Part shown: positions 16,341-24,717 of the stretch, in pieces
How positions within the stretch are numbered: position 1 is the first letter of the stretch
Layout: every line of letters starts with the position of its first letter
From: Bacteroidia bacterium
GTDB lineage: Bacteria > Bacteroidota > Bacteroidia > AKYH767-A > OLB10
Assembly (NCBI GenBank): GCA_037045145.1
Contig: JBAOIA010000012.1
Span: 186,001-250,000 of the forward strand
Reading direction: 5' to 3'
DNA: 64,000 nt
Program-made: the position numbers and the translations under genes
The notes under the pieces: generated by a model
Seen by the model: only the letters and a program-made list of their open reading frames with translations
Told to the model about the DNA's origin: nothing
The model's database searches: none

Positions 16341-17197
16341 TGAAGCATAAACAACTTTTCACTGCAATTGCAACAGCATCAATTCTGCAAGCATGTAACA
16401 TCATAAACCCTGCAGAGCCAACCCCTGCCTATATTCAGATTGACACCATTAAGCTCACAACAGATTTAACTTCACAAGGAAGTGCATCACATAAAATAGT
16501 TGATGCCTGGGTATATGTGGACAATCAGGCTGTGGGTGCTTATGAAATGCCGTGTAAGTTTCCGGTTTTAGAAACAGGCACACACACTATCTACATACAA
16601 GGTGGAATTTTACTGAATGGAATCAATGCCACACATTTGCAATACCCATATTATAAATTTGTTGACAAAACCGTGAACTTGAAAGCCGGAGAAGTTGTTC
16701 ATATCAATGACCTGTCAACAAGTTATATTGACAACCTTACATTTCCATTAATGGAAGATTTTTCAGGATTGTTTTCATTCGAGAAAAGTGGTGACAGTCC
16801 TGTTGGTATGCTCGGAGAGCTTGATGTATCACAAGCTATGGAAGGTGGCTATGGTGTTGTACGATTGGATTCAGGCATGTATAATTTTGAAGTAAAATCT
16901 AAAGAAATGATTCTACCCAACAATGGCACCAATGTTTTTTTAGAAATGAATTATAAAAATTCTGCTCCTTTTCTAGTGATATTACAAGCAACTGATCCAT
17001 TTGGCAATGTAATCAACAACGCCATTATCACATTAAATACAAAAACAGATTGGAATAAAATTTACATTGAGCTAAAACCAAAGATGCAAGAAACACCTAC
17101 AGCAAAACGTTTCAGAGTGCTTTTTGGAATGCAGCGTACTGATGCAAGTACAAATGAGAGTTTTTACTTCGACAATGTTAAGGTAGTTCATAATTAA
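16337..17197 (+). CDS. Lipoprotein of unknown function
   Basis: A 286-residue predicted lipoprotein. The lipobox is LQAC near residue 19 after MKHKQLFTAIATASI. The mature part is beta-rich; it has an Ig-like N-terminal half (WVYVDNQAVGAYEMPCKFPV) and a C-terminal jelly-roll-like half ending FYFDNVKVVHN. No enzyme motif is seen. Translational coupling to the upstream oxidoreductase and 29 bases to the sugar transferase suggest one operon. Confidence 0.8.
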   Translation: MMKHKQLFTAIATASILQACNIINPAEPTPAYIQIDTIKLTTDLTSQGSASHKIVDAWVYVDNQAVGAYEMPCKFPVLETGTHTIYIQGGILLNGINATHLQYPYYKFVDKTVNLKAGEVVHINDLSTSYIDNLTFPLMEDFSGLFSFEKSGDSPVGMLGELDVSQAMEGGYGVVRLDSGMYNFEVKSKEMILPNNGTNVFLEMNYKNSAPFLVILQATDPFGNVINNAIITLNTKTDWNKIYIELKPKMQETPTAKRFRVLFGMQRTDASTNESFYFDNVKVVHN

Positions 17198-17226
17198 AGT
17201 TTCGTTGCTCCTGTTATTTATCAAAA

Positions 17227-18642
17227 ATGAATAAGCGTTTACAAGTCATCAAATATATTATTGCCGATTTCCTTTCTGCATTGATGGCCTGGACCATGTT
17301 TTTTATTTATCGGAAAACATATATAGAACCCGGTGACACTCACTTCAGCAAAGAACTACTTGCCGATCCTAAATTTTTTACGGGCATTTTAATATTGCCT
17401 GTTTGTTGGGTTTTATTTTATGCATTTCTTGGCACCTACAATAACATATATCGTAAATCACGTTTGCGCGATCTGGCACAAACAGCACTTGCCTCTTTAA
17501 TTGGTGTCACCATCATATTTTTTGCCTTGCTGCTGGACGACACTATTGTTACATATAAAAGCTACTACAACACGTTTCTCACATTACTCATCATTCATTA
17601 TATCATAACAGTTTTTTTCCGGTTAATAATTACAACTGTTACAGGTGACAAAATCAAAAAAAGAAAAATTGGATTCAATACTCTATTGGTTGGAAGCAGT
17701 CAAAATGCATTACACATTTTTGAAGAACTAGAAACACAAAAAATAAGTCAGGGAAATAAATTTGTAGGATTCGTTCATGTTGATGAAAAGAATGGTGAAT
17801 ATCTGGGAGGAAAACTCCCACACCTTGGTGGTATCGCCAATATTCCCGATGCCATTAACAAACATCAGGTAGAAGAAGTAATCATTGCTATTGAATCGTC
17901 AGAACATGAAAATATTGGCAGAATTATTAATGAGCTGGAAGATACCAATGCCATCATTAAAATCATTCCTGACATGTATGATATTCTTTCCGGTTCAGTA
18001 AAAATGAATTCTATTTTCGGTGCACCGCTCATAGAAATTTATCCTCAACTGATGCCTGCATGGCAGCAATATGCCAAGCGACTGATGGATATTATTGTAT
18101 CATTTGTTTTTTTAGTCTTGCTCACTCCCACCTTCATCATCACTGCACTCATTGTAAAACTGACAAGCAAAGGGCCTGTTATTTTTAAACAAGAAAGAAT
18201 AGGATTGCATGGAAACCCATTTAACATTTATAAATTCCGAAGCATGTACCTTGATGCTGAATCCGGTGGACCGAAACTTTCCAGTAAAGACGACAGCAGA
18301 ATAACACCTTGGGGAAAAATAATGCGTAAGTTCAGGATTGATGAAACACCACAATTTTTTAACGTTCTTGTTGGCGAAATGTCGCTTGTGGGCCCTCGCC
18401 CCGAACGCCAATTTTTTATTGATCAAATAATGCTATACTCTCCTCACTACAGACACTTACATAAAGTTCGTCCCGGAATTACATCATGGGGTCAGGTAAA
18501 ATTTGGATATGCAGAAAATGTTGGTCAGATGGTTGAACGACTTAAGTACGATATCATTTATATTGAAAACATGTCGCTGGCACTTGACTTTAAAATACTT
18601 TTTTACACAGTTAAAATTATTTTTCAGGGGCGCGGTAAATAA
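17227..18642 (+). CDS. Polyprenyl-phosphate sugar-1-phosphate transferase
   Basis: An integral membrane initiating enzyme for exopolysaccharide or O-antigen synthesis, 471 residues. The N-terminal half has about four transmembrane helices, then a CoA-binding-like soluble domain (NTLLVGSSQNALHIFEELE). A fifth hydrophobic segment (IIVSFVFLVLLTPTFIITAL) precedes the bacterial sugar-transferase domain. That domain shows FKQERIGLHGNPFNIYKFRS, SLVGPRPERQFF and VRPGITSWGQVKFGYA. The sugar is unknown (WcaJ/WbaP type). Confidence 0.95.
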   Translation: MNKRLQVIKYIIADFLSALMAWTMFFIYRKTYIEPGDTHFSKELLADPKFFTGILILPVCWVLFYAFLGTYNNIYRKSRLRDLAQTALASLIGVTIIFFALLLDDTIVTYKSYYNTFLTLLIIHYIITVFFRLIITTVTGDKIKKRKIGFNTLLVGSSQNALHIFEELETQKISQGNKFVGFVHVDEKNGEYLGGKLPHLGGIANIPDAINKHQVEEVIIAIESSEHENIGRIINELEDTNAIIKIIPDMYDILSGSVKMNSIFGAPLIEIYPQLMPAWQQYAKRLMDIIVSFVFLVLLTPTFIITALIVKLTSKGPVIFKQERIGLHGNPFNIYKFRSMYLDAESGGPKLSSKDDSRITPWGKIMRKFRIDETPQFFNVLVGEMSLVGPRPERQFFIDQIMLYSPHYRHLHKVRPGITSWGQVKFGYAENVGQMVERLKYDIIYIENMSLALDFKILFYTVKIIFQGRGK

Positions 18643-18702
18643 TGCTAACGACAATTTAAATTAACAAATATTTTCAAATTACAATCTTAAAAAAAGCATC
18701 TC

Positions 18703-19596
18703 ATGATAAAACACATTGCAGTAATCGGATCAGGAACAATGGGAAATGGCATAGCACATGTTTGTGCACAATATGGAAACACAGTTTCGCTGATAGACAT
18801 TTCTGAAACGTCATTAGAAAAAGCCATTAAGACCATTACAGGAAACTTCGACCGTATGGTAGCTAAAGGCATAGTGACTGTTGCTGATAAAGATGCTGCA
18901 TTGCAACGTATAACTACTTACACTAAACTATCTGACGGTGTTAAAAATGCAGACCTTGTTATTGAAGCAGCATCAGAAAACGAAAATATTAAACTAAGTA
19001 TTTTTAAAGAGTTAGACAGTTCTTGCAAAGCTGATGCAATTTTGGCCACAAACACTTCTTCCATTTCAATTACAAAAATTGCCTCTGTAACAAATAGACC
19101 CGACAAGGTTATTGGTATGCATTTTATGAACCCTGTACCTGTAATGAAACTTATTGAAGTTATTCGTGGATATAAGACTAGTGATGAAGTGACAAAAATA
19201 ATTTTCGACCTTTCTGTTAATCTCAATAAAATTCCTGTTGAAGTAAATGACTACCCCGGATTTATTGCCAACAGAATTTTAATGCCAATGATTAACGAAG
19301 CAATCTATTCGCTTTACGAAGGTGTTGCCGGAGTGCATGAAATTGATGAGGTAATGAAATTAGGTATGGCACATCCGATGGGGCCATTGCAGTTAGCCGA
19401 TTTCATAGGTCTTGATGTTTGTCTTGCTATTTTACGTGTATTGCATGATGGTTTTGGAAATCCAAAGTATGCACCATGCCCACTATTGGTAAATATGGTT
19501 ACAGCGGGTAACTTAGGTAAAAAATCAGGAGTAGGTTTTTATAATTATGCATCAGGTGGAAAAGACCTGGTTGTAGCTGCCACATTCCAAAAATAG
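18703..19596 (+). CDS. 3-hydroxybutyryl-CoA dehydrogenase
   Basis: NAD(P)-dependent interconversion of 3-hydroxyacyl-CoA and acetoacetyl-CoA, 297 residues. The N-terminal dinucleotide motif is IAVIGSGTMGNGIAHVCAQ (Gly9-Gly14). The catalytic region has ATNTSSISIT and the His-Glu pair context GMHFMNPVPVMKLIEVIRG. The C-terminal domain has NDYPGFIANRILMPMINEA and HPMGPLQLADFIGLD. It abuts the next gene directly. It could act with the thiolase encoded at 51952, though they are far apart. Confidence 0.95.
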   Translation: MIKHIAVIGSGTMGNGIAHVCAQYGNTVSLIDISETSLEKAIKTITGNFDRMVAKGIVTVADKDAALQRITTYTKLSDGVKNADLVIEAASENENIKLSIFKELDSSCKADAILATNTSSISITKIASVTNRPDKVIGMHFMNPVPVMKLIEVIRGYKTSDEVTKIIFDLSVNLNKIPVEVNDYPGFIANRILMPMINEAIYSLYEGVAGVHEIDEVMKLGMAHPMGPLQLADFIGLDVCLAILRVLHDGFGNPKYAPCPLLVNMVTAGNLGKKSGVGFYNYASGGKDLVVAATFQK

Positions 19597-20769
19597 ATGG
19601 CACTACCCTATCCTGAAATCCGCTTAAAGAAAGGAAAAGAAAAAAGCATATTAAATTTTCACCCTTGGGTTTTCTCTGGTGCGTTAGAAAAAATGCCTGC
19701 ACACCTGAAAAATGGTGATGCTGTGATACTTCTTTCGCATGATGGCGAAGTTCTTGGAACAGGATTGTTTCATCATTCAAGTATTGCTGTCAGGCTTCTT
19801 GCATTTTTTAAAGTTGAATTGAATGAGGCATTCTGGTTTCAAAAATTATCCAATGCATTGCAGCTAAGGAAAAACATACATTTATTTAACAACAAAGAAA
19901 CTAATGCATATCGTTTGGTACATGGCGAAGGTGATGGGCTTTCAGGATTAATTATTGACATTTATGGCGATTGTGCAGTGATACAATGTCATATAAAAGG
20001 CATGTTCAAACATCGTGATATTATTGCTGAAGCATTAGATAAAATTTACGCTCATTCGTTAAACACCATTTACGATAAGAGCGAAGATTCATTTTTTGAA
20101 AATGACGAAAACAGATTTTTCAAAGGCGAAAAGCAATTTGAAGTAGTAAGAGAAAACGGACATCAGTTTTATGTAAACTGGTTTGAAGGTCAGAAAACAG
20201 GATTTTTTATTGATCAGCGTGAAAATAGAAAATTGTTGGGTAATTATTGTTCGGGTAAAAACGTAATAAATTTATTTGCTTATTCTGGTGGGTTCTCAAT
20301 TTATGCATTAAAATCAGGCGCTGCAATGGTTCATTCTGTTGACAGTTCAAGCCGTGCAGAAAATTGGGCTAACCAAAACGTTCAGTTAAACGATGCAGCA
20401 AATCATCATTTTTTTTGTGATGATGTTTTTGCTTTTCTAAAAGAAAATAAAAACGCTTATCAGGTTTGGATAGTTGACCCCCCTGCATTTGCCAAACGAC
20501 TTGATGCTGTGCGTAATGCTATGATAGGCTATCGGAACCTAAACACAGCTGTCTTTCTCAAGGCACCGGCCGGAAGTATTATTTTCACATTCTCTTGCTC
20601 ACAGGCTGTTGATGTTCCAACATTCAGAAAATTGATTTTTCAGAGTGCAAGAGAAGCACAGAGGCAGATAAAAATCCTGCATATACTTTCTCAACCTGCC
20701 GATCATCCCATTTCTGTTTTTCATCCTGAAGGCGAATACCTAAAAGGATTAGTTTTGTATGTAGAATAA
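19597..20769 (+). CDS. Class I rRNA (cytosine-C5) methyltransferase, RlmI-like
   Basis: SAM-dependent 23S rRNA methyltransferase of 390 residues. A PUA domain occupies the first 75 residues (FHPWVFSGALEK). The EEHD-like middle domain contains VHGEGDGLSGLIIDIYGD. The Rossmann methyltransferase domain includes QKTGFFIDQRENRKLL, VINLFAYSGGFSIYALKSGA and the active-site VDPPAFAK. The catalytic Cys region is FTFSCSQAVD. The ATG directly follows the preceding stop, so co-transcription is likely. Confidence 0.93.
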   Translation: MALPYPEIRLKKGKEKSILNFHPWVFSGALEKMPAHLKNGDAVILLSHDGEVLGTGLFHHSSIAVRLLAFFKVELNEAFWFQKLSNALQLRKNIHLFNNKETNAYRLVHGEGDGLSGLIIDIYGDCAVIQCHIKGMFKHRDIIAEALDKIYAHSLNTIYDKSEDSFFENDENRFFKGEKQFEVVRENGHQFYVNWFEGQKTGFFIDQRENRKLLGNYCSGKNVINLFAYSGGFSIYALKSGAAMVHSVDSSSRAENWANQNVQLNDAANHHFFCDDVFAFLKENKNAYQVWIVDPPAFAKRLDAVRNAMIGYRNLNTAVFLKAPAGSIIFTFSCSQAVDVPTFRKLIFQSAREAQRQIKILHILSQPADHPISVFHPEGEYLKGLVLYVE

Positions 20770-20800
20770 CACCATTTTAATTTAAATGCATTAGATAAAT

Positions 20801-21613
20801 ATGCTTCAGAATATTGCACAGTTAAAACATACAGCCGCAGGAAATTTTTTTCTAATGGCCGGACCATGCATTGTTGAATCAGAACAGATGTGTATGGATA
20901 TTGCAGGAACAGTAAAAGAAATCACTGACAAGCTTCAGATACCCTATATCTTTAAAGCAAGTTTCAAAAAAGCCAACCGTTCAAGACTTGATTCATTTAC
21001 AGGTATTGGTGATGTTCCTTCACTTGAGATACTTCGCAAAGTCCGTCAGCGTTATGAGTTACCTGTCGTTACAGATATTCACGAAAGCCATGAGGCTGCA
21101 CTAGCCGCAGATTATGTTGATGTACTTCAGATTCCGGCATTTCTTTGCCGCCAGACAGAATTGTTGGTAGCAGCGGCACGAACAGGGAAAACTGTTAATG
21201 TAAAAAAAGGGCAGTTTCTTTCTCCTGAATCCATGAAGTTTGCCGTAGATAAAATACGACAATCGGGTAATCATCAGGTAATGGTTACGGAGCGTGGCAC
21301 CATGCTTGGTTATGGTGATTTGGTGGTTGATATGCGTGGCATTCCTGAGATGAAAAAATTTAATGTGCCTGTGGTGATGGACGTTACACATTCTTTACAA
21401 CAGCCCAATCAATCATCCGGTGTTACAGGGGGAAAACCTGAACTTATCAGTACCATTGCCCGTGCAGCAATGGCTGCCGGTGCCGATGGAATTTTTATTG
21501 AAACACATCCAAACCCAGCCAAAGCTTTGAGTGATGGAGCCAATATGCTACGACTTGACCTACTTGAAAAACTTTTAGTTTCATTGCTAAAAGTACAAAA
21601 TGCTGTTCGCTGA
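20801..21613 (+). CDS. kdsA: 3-deoxy-8-phosphooctulonate (KDO-8-P) synthase
   Basis: Condenses phosphoenolpyruvate with arabinose 5-phosphate for the KDO core of lipopolysaccharide. Key motifs: MAGPCIVES, FKASFKKANRSRLDSFTG, VDVLQIPAFLCRQT, VNVKKGQFLSPE and VVMDVTHSLQQPN. Length (270) is normal. It marks a Gram-negative outer membrane. About 30 bases separate it from the methyltransferase gene. Confidence 0.97.
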   Translation: MLQNIAQLKHTAAGNFFLMAGPCIVESEQMCMDIAGTVKEITDKLQIPYIFKASFKKANRSRLDSFTGIGDVPSLEILRKVRQRYELPVVTDIHESHEAALAADYVDVLQIPAFLCRQTELLVAAARTGKTVNVKKGQFLSPESMKFAVDKIRQSGNHQVMVTERGTMLGYGDLVVDMRGIPEMKKFNVPVVMDVTHSLQQPNQSSGVTGGKPELISTIARAAMAAGADGIFIETHPNPAKALSDGANMLRLDLLEKLLVSLLKVQNAVR

Positions 21614-21760
21614 GGCAAACAGATTGTTTATTCACTTTATTACCAAACTTTAATTTGAATATTTGTATTTTTATTTCATACTTTACATCGCCATTCACAC
21701 CATTCATTTAAATAAAACATCAGGTGATGTTAAACCAATGAACACTTCAAAACAGATATA

Positions 21761-22432
21761 ATGAATAGTAAACTGATAATATTTATTGCTATATCAGTGG
21801 TTCATCTTGTTGCTCACCTTATGGCATTTCAATGGTTGGTATTTATTACAAAGCCTTTATTAATACCCATATTACTATGGTATTTTTCAGAAGGATTAAG
21901 TGTAGGTAATTTAACGCTAATTCAAAAACGCATGGTTGCTGCCCTCAGTCTGGCATGGATTGGCGACATTATTAATCTTTATAGTCAAGTAAGTCATTGG
22001 ATATTTATGGCAGGTATAATTGTTTTTCTTGCTATGCAGATCATGTATATTATCATTTGCTTTTATCTTATTTCCTTTAAACAAATCAATCTTCTGTATC
22101 TCATTTTCTGTGCCTTGTTATTTATAACTTATGGCAGCATACTGCTTTGGACATTACTACCCCATTTGAATGACCTTACCATACCGGTGTTAATTTATGC
22201 ATCTGCACTTACATTAACAGGAATAGCGTCAGCATTGACAAAAGATCAACTACCACGAAATGTTTTTTATTGCTTACTTACAGGCACCATACTCTATATC
22301 ATTACTGACAGTTTGGATGCCATCAATAATTTTAAAGCATCGTTCCCTTATGCATCATTTTGGATTGCACTCACCTATCTTGCAGCACAAATGATGATAA
22401 CAATTGCCATTAAGAAAATTAAAACAGTTTAG
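21761..22432 (+). CDS. Lysoplasmalogenase (YhhN family)
   Basis: A very hydrophobic 223-residue integral membrane protein with roughly seven to eight transmembrane helices. The pattern LAWIGDIINLYSQVSHWIFM and ITDSLDAINNF matches the YhhN/TMEM86 family, whose members cleave the vinyl-ether bond of lysoplasmalogens. Activity in this organism is inferred by family only. It has 147 non-coding bases upstream with no clean promoter box. Confidence 0.85.
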   Translation: MNSKLIIFIAISVVHLVAHLMAFQWLVFITKPLLIPILLWYFSEGLSVGNLTLIQKRMVAALSLAWIGDIINLYSQVSHWIFMAGIIVFLAMQIMYIIICFYLISFKQINLLYLIFCALLFITYGSILLWTLLPHLNDLTIPVLIYASALTLTGIASALTKDQLPRNVFYCLLTGTILYIITDSLDAINNFKASFPYASFWIALTYLAAQMMITIAIKKIKTV

Positions 22433-22539
22433 TTGGAACACTATATTTTTCTTTAGGCTAAAGTTGCGGGTCCTCTCTTTTCAAAAAAAGTGAATTATAA
22501 ATCCACACCATCACACCTCACTACATTACACCATAAAGG

Positions 22540-23472
22540 TCAATTCTCCACAAGTCCGCGTCCGGTTTTCTTGAATTTGTCTTGTTTGCGTAGTTCTTCA
22601 ACAATCTTATCCAAAACACCATTAATAAAAACCTTGCTCTGTGGTGTACTGTAATCTTTAGAAATATCAATATATTCGTTAAGGGTAACTTTTACTGGTA
22701 TCTGATCAAACTTCATCACCTCTGTGACTGCCATTTTTAGCATAATCATATCGCTTAATGCAATACGGTCAACTTCCCAATTCTTGGTGCGTTCTGCGAT
22801 TATAGTAGTCCACTCTTTATCATTTTTAATAGTTTCCTTTAAAAGCCTAATCATAAAATCACGATCCTCAGCATCATCTTTAAACAAAGGTAAAATTGCC
22901 GGTTGCTCTGTAGTATAAAACTGTCTGATAGTCTTCACCACCATAACATGTGCCAGCTCAAGACTCTCTGCCCACCAGATATTCTTTTCTTCAATAACTC
23001 CATTGACAGATTCCGACTGCTGTATTTCTTCTTTATACATTTTAAGAAGCCAGTCCATTTCAACAACCTCAGTATTGGTCATTGTAAACTCACGATATGC
23101 AGGATGCTGCCTTAGTTTGTAAAAACATTTTCCTACAGCTTCCATATCGGCCTGCCAACTGATTTTATGCTTCTTACAATTATCTAAAAACTGCTCATCG
23201 TTTTTCAACCATGTTATAAAAGCAGTCTTTTCAAAAGAGCGGACAAACTCTCTTTTATTTACAATAAACTTCGATGCTACATCTATACGATACAGTTGTT
23301 CTTGCTCTGCAAGTTCAATCAACAATTGCAAAAGTGCAAGATAAAGTTCATAAAGGCGATTGGTTCCTTCTACAAGTTCTTTTTCTGCTTTGGTCACATT
23401 ATATCCTTCACTTTGAAAATAAGTATATAATACTTGCATTACCCGAATCCTTAAATGACGTCTGGCTAACAT
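22540..23472 (-). CDS. nusB: Transcription antitermination factor NusB (long Bacteroidota form)
   Basis: Component of the rRNA antitermination complex that binds boxA RNA with NusE. At 310 residues it is twice the length of the E. coli protein, which is usual for Bacteroidota: an all-helical N-terminal extension is followed by the NusB fold in the last 130 residues. The start MLARRHLRIRVMQVLYTYF carries the family's arginine-rich RNA-binding helix. The C-terminal part has DRIALSDMIMLKMAVTEVM and NEYIDISKDYSTPQSKVFIN, which is diagnostic. Confidence 0.94.
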   Translation of the reverse strand: MLARRHLRIRVMQVLYTYFQSEGYNVTKAEKELVEGTNRLYELYLALLQLLIELAEQEQLYRIDVASKFIVNKREFVRSFEKTAFITWLKNDEQFLDNCKKHKISWQADMEAVGKCFYKLRQHPAYREFTMTNTEVVEMDWLLKMYKEEIQQSESVNGVIEEKNIWWAESLELAHVMVVKTIRQFYTTEQPAILPLFKDDAEDRDFMIRLLKETIKNDKEWTTIIAERTKNWEVDRIALSDMIMLKMAVTEVMKFDQIPVKVTLNEYIDISKDYSTPQSKVFINGVLDKIVEELRKQDKFKKTGRGLVEN

Positions 23473-23519
23473 AAATTATTAAATCTAATAAGAACGAAAA
23501 AGTTTTTGTTTACAATAAA

Positions 23520-24608
23520 TTATTTACCTCCATAAATACGTTTCTCTGCCATTTGCATAGCAGCTATCAACGTAGGAATTTTCTCTTCTTTTGACTTTTT
23601 GAAAATATCTAAAGTTACTTTGTATATATGTTCGGTTTGTTTTAGCGCCTCGGCACGACTGAATTGCTTCAACTCGCTGTAAACATTAATAAGTCCACCG
23701 GCATTAATTAAAAAGTCAGGTGCCCACAATATGCCTTTATCCATAAGCATTTTGCTATGAACAACTTCGTCAGCTAACTGATTATTTGCAGCACCGGAAA
23801 CTATGGCACATTTAAGTTTACTAATATTTTCTGTATTCAGGGTTGCACCTAAAGCACATGGCGCATAAATATCAACATCTAAAGAAAAAATACTGTCTGG
23901 AGCTACTACCTCTGCTTTATAGGTTGTTGCTACCTGTTGCAAGGCTTCTTTGTTAATGTCTGTAACATATACCTTGGCACCTTCTGCCGTTAGGTGTTTT
24001 ACCAAATTACTTCCAACATGACCTGCACCCTGTACACACACTTTCTTGCCGCTTAGGCTGTCATTTCCCCAAACTTCTTTTGCAGAAGCTTTCATCCCCA
24101 TATAAACACCATAGGCAGTCACCGGTGAAGGGTCGCCACTTCCACCCATTGACTCAGGCAAACCTGTTACATGCTTGGTTTCTTTAGAGATATACTCCAT
24201 ATCTTTAGTTGAAGTACCCACATCTTCTGCAGTGATGTATCTGCCACTTAAAGAGTTCACATACTGACCAAACTTTCTGAACAAGGCTTCTGTTTTATCT
24301 TTCTTGCTATCACCAATTATTACAGCTTTTCCACCACCTAAGTTTAGTCCGGAAATTGCTGCTTTATAAGTCATTCCGCGTGATAAACGAAGTACGTCAG
24401 TCAATGCATCATTTTCATTCTGATACATCCACATGCGCGTTCCGCCAAGAGCAGGCCCTAAATTGGTATTATGTATGGCAATAATTGCCTTTAAACCGGT
24501 TTCATGGTCATAACAAAACACAACCTGTTCGTGTTTCATATCAGTAACTTGTGCAAAAACACTATTGGCAGTTGCTATTGTTTCTTTCATTTCTTTTAAT
24601 TCAATCAT
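23520..24608 (-). CDS. Leucine dehydrogenase (Glu/Leu/Phe/Val dehydrogenase)
   Basis: NAD-dependent oxidative deamination of branched-chain amino acids, 362 residues. The catalytic region MTYKAAISGLNLGGGKAVI has substrate-binding Lys82 and catalytic Lys94. The C-terminal NAD domain has CVQGAGHVGSNLVKHL. PALGGTRMW is the family's N-terminal signature. An ATG six codons downstream (MKETIATANS) is a possible start. Its promoter region holds a consensus box pair and a perfect palindrome just after the -7 box. It is divergent from the ABC exporter gene. Confidence 0.94.
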   Translation of the reverse strand: MIELKEMKETIATANSVFAQVTDMKHEQVVFCYDHETGLKAIIAIHNTNLGPALGGTRMWMYQNENDALTDVLRLSRGMTYKAAISGLNLGGGKAVIIGDSKKDKTEALFRKFGQYVNSLSGRYITAEDVGTSTKDMEYISKETKHVTGLPESMGGSGDPSPVTAYGVYMGMKASAKEVWGNDSLSGKKVCVQGAGHVGSNLVKHLTAEGAKVYVTDINKEALQQVATTYKAEVVAPDSIFSLDVDIYAPCALGATLNTENISKLKCAIVSGAANNQLADEVVHSKMLMDKGILWAPDFLINAGGLINVYSELKQFSRAEALKQTEHIYKVTLDIFKKSKEEKIPTLIAAMQMAEKRIYGGK

Positions 24609-24657
24609 TTACAATGTTTTTATCTGATTGTTAATTCAGTTTAATTTGCAACCCCAA

Positions 24658-24675
24658 CGACCTGCAAACAGGTCG
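24658..24675 (-). promoter_or_regulatory. Perfect inverted repeat in the leucine dehydrogenase leader
   Basis: CGACCTG, CAAA, CAGGTCG: 7-bp arms with a 4-base centre, directly after the -7 box in the direction of transcription. It could be an operator or a 5' mRNA hairpin. Confidence 0.5.
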
Positions 24676-24704
24676 CAAAAGTAGTTTTTTTTTGCTCTGA
24701 ACAA
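24676..24704 (-). promoter_or_regulatory. Promoter of the leucine dehydrogenase gene
   Basis: On the minus strand, TTG (24704-24702), an 18-bp gap, then TACTTTTG (24683-24676). Both boxes match the Bacteroidota consensus. Confidence 0.6.
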
Positions 24705-24717
24705 AAATTTCATTTAC

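Noticed and set aside
22451..22463. Small hairpin CTTTA GGC TAAAG between convergent lysoplasmalogenase and nusB
   Set aside because: The five-base stem of mostly A-T pairs is too weak to call a terminator.
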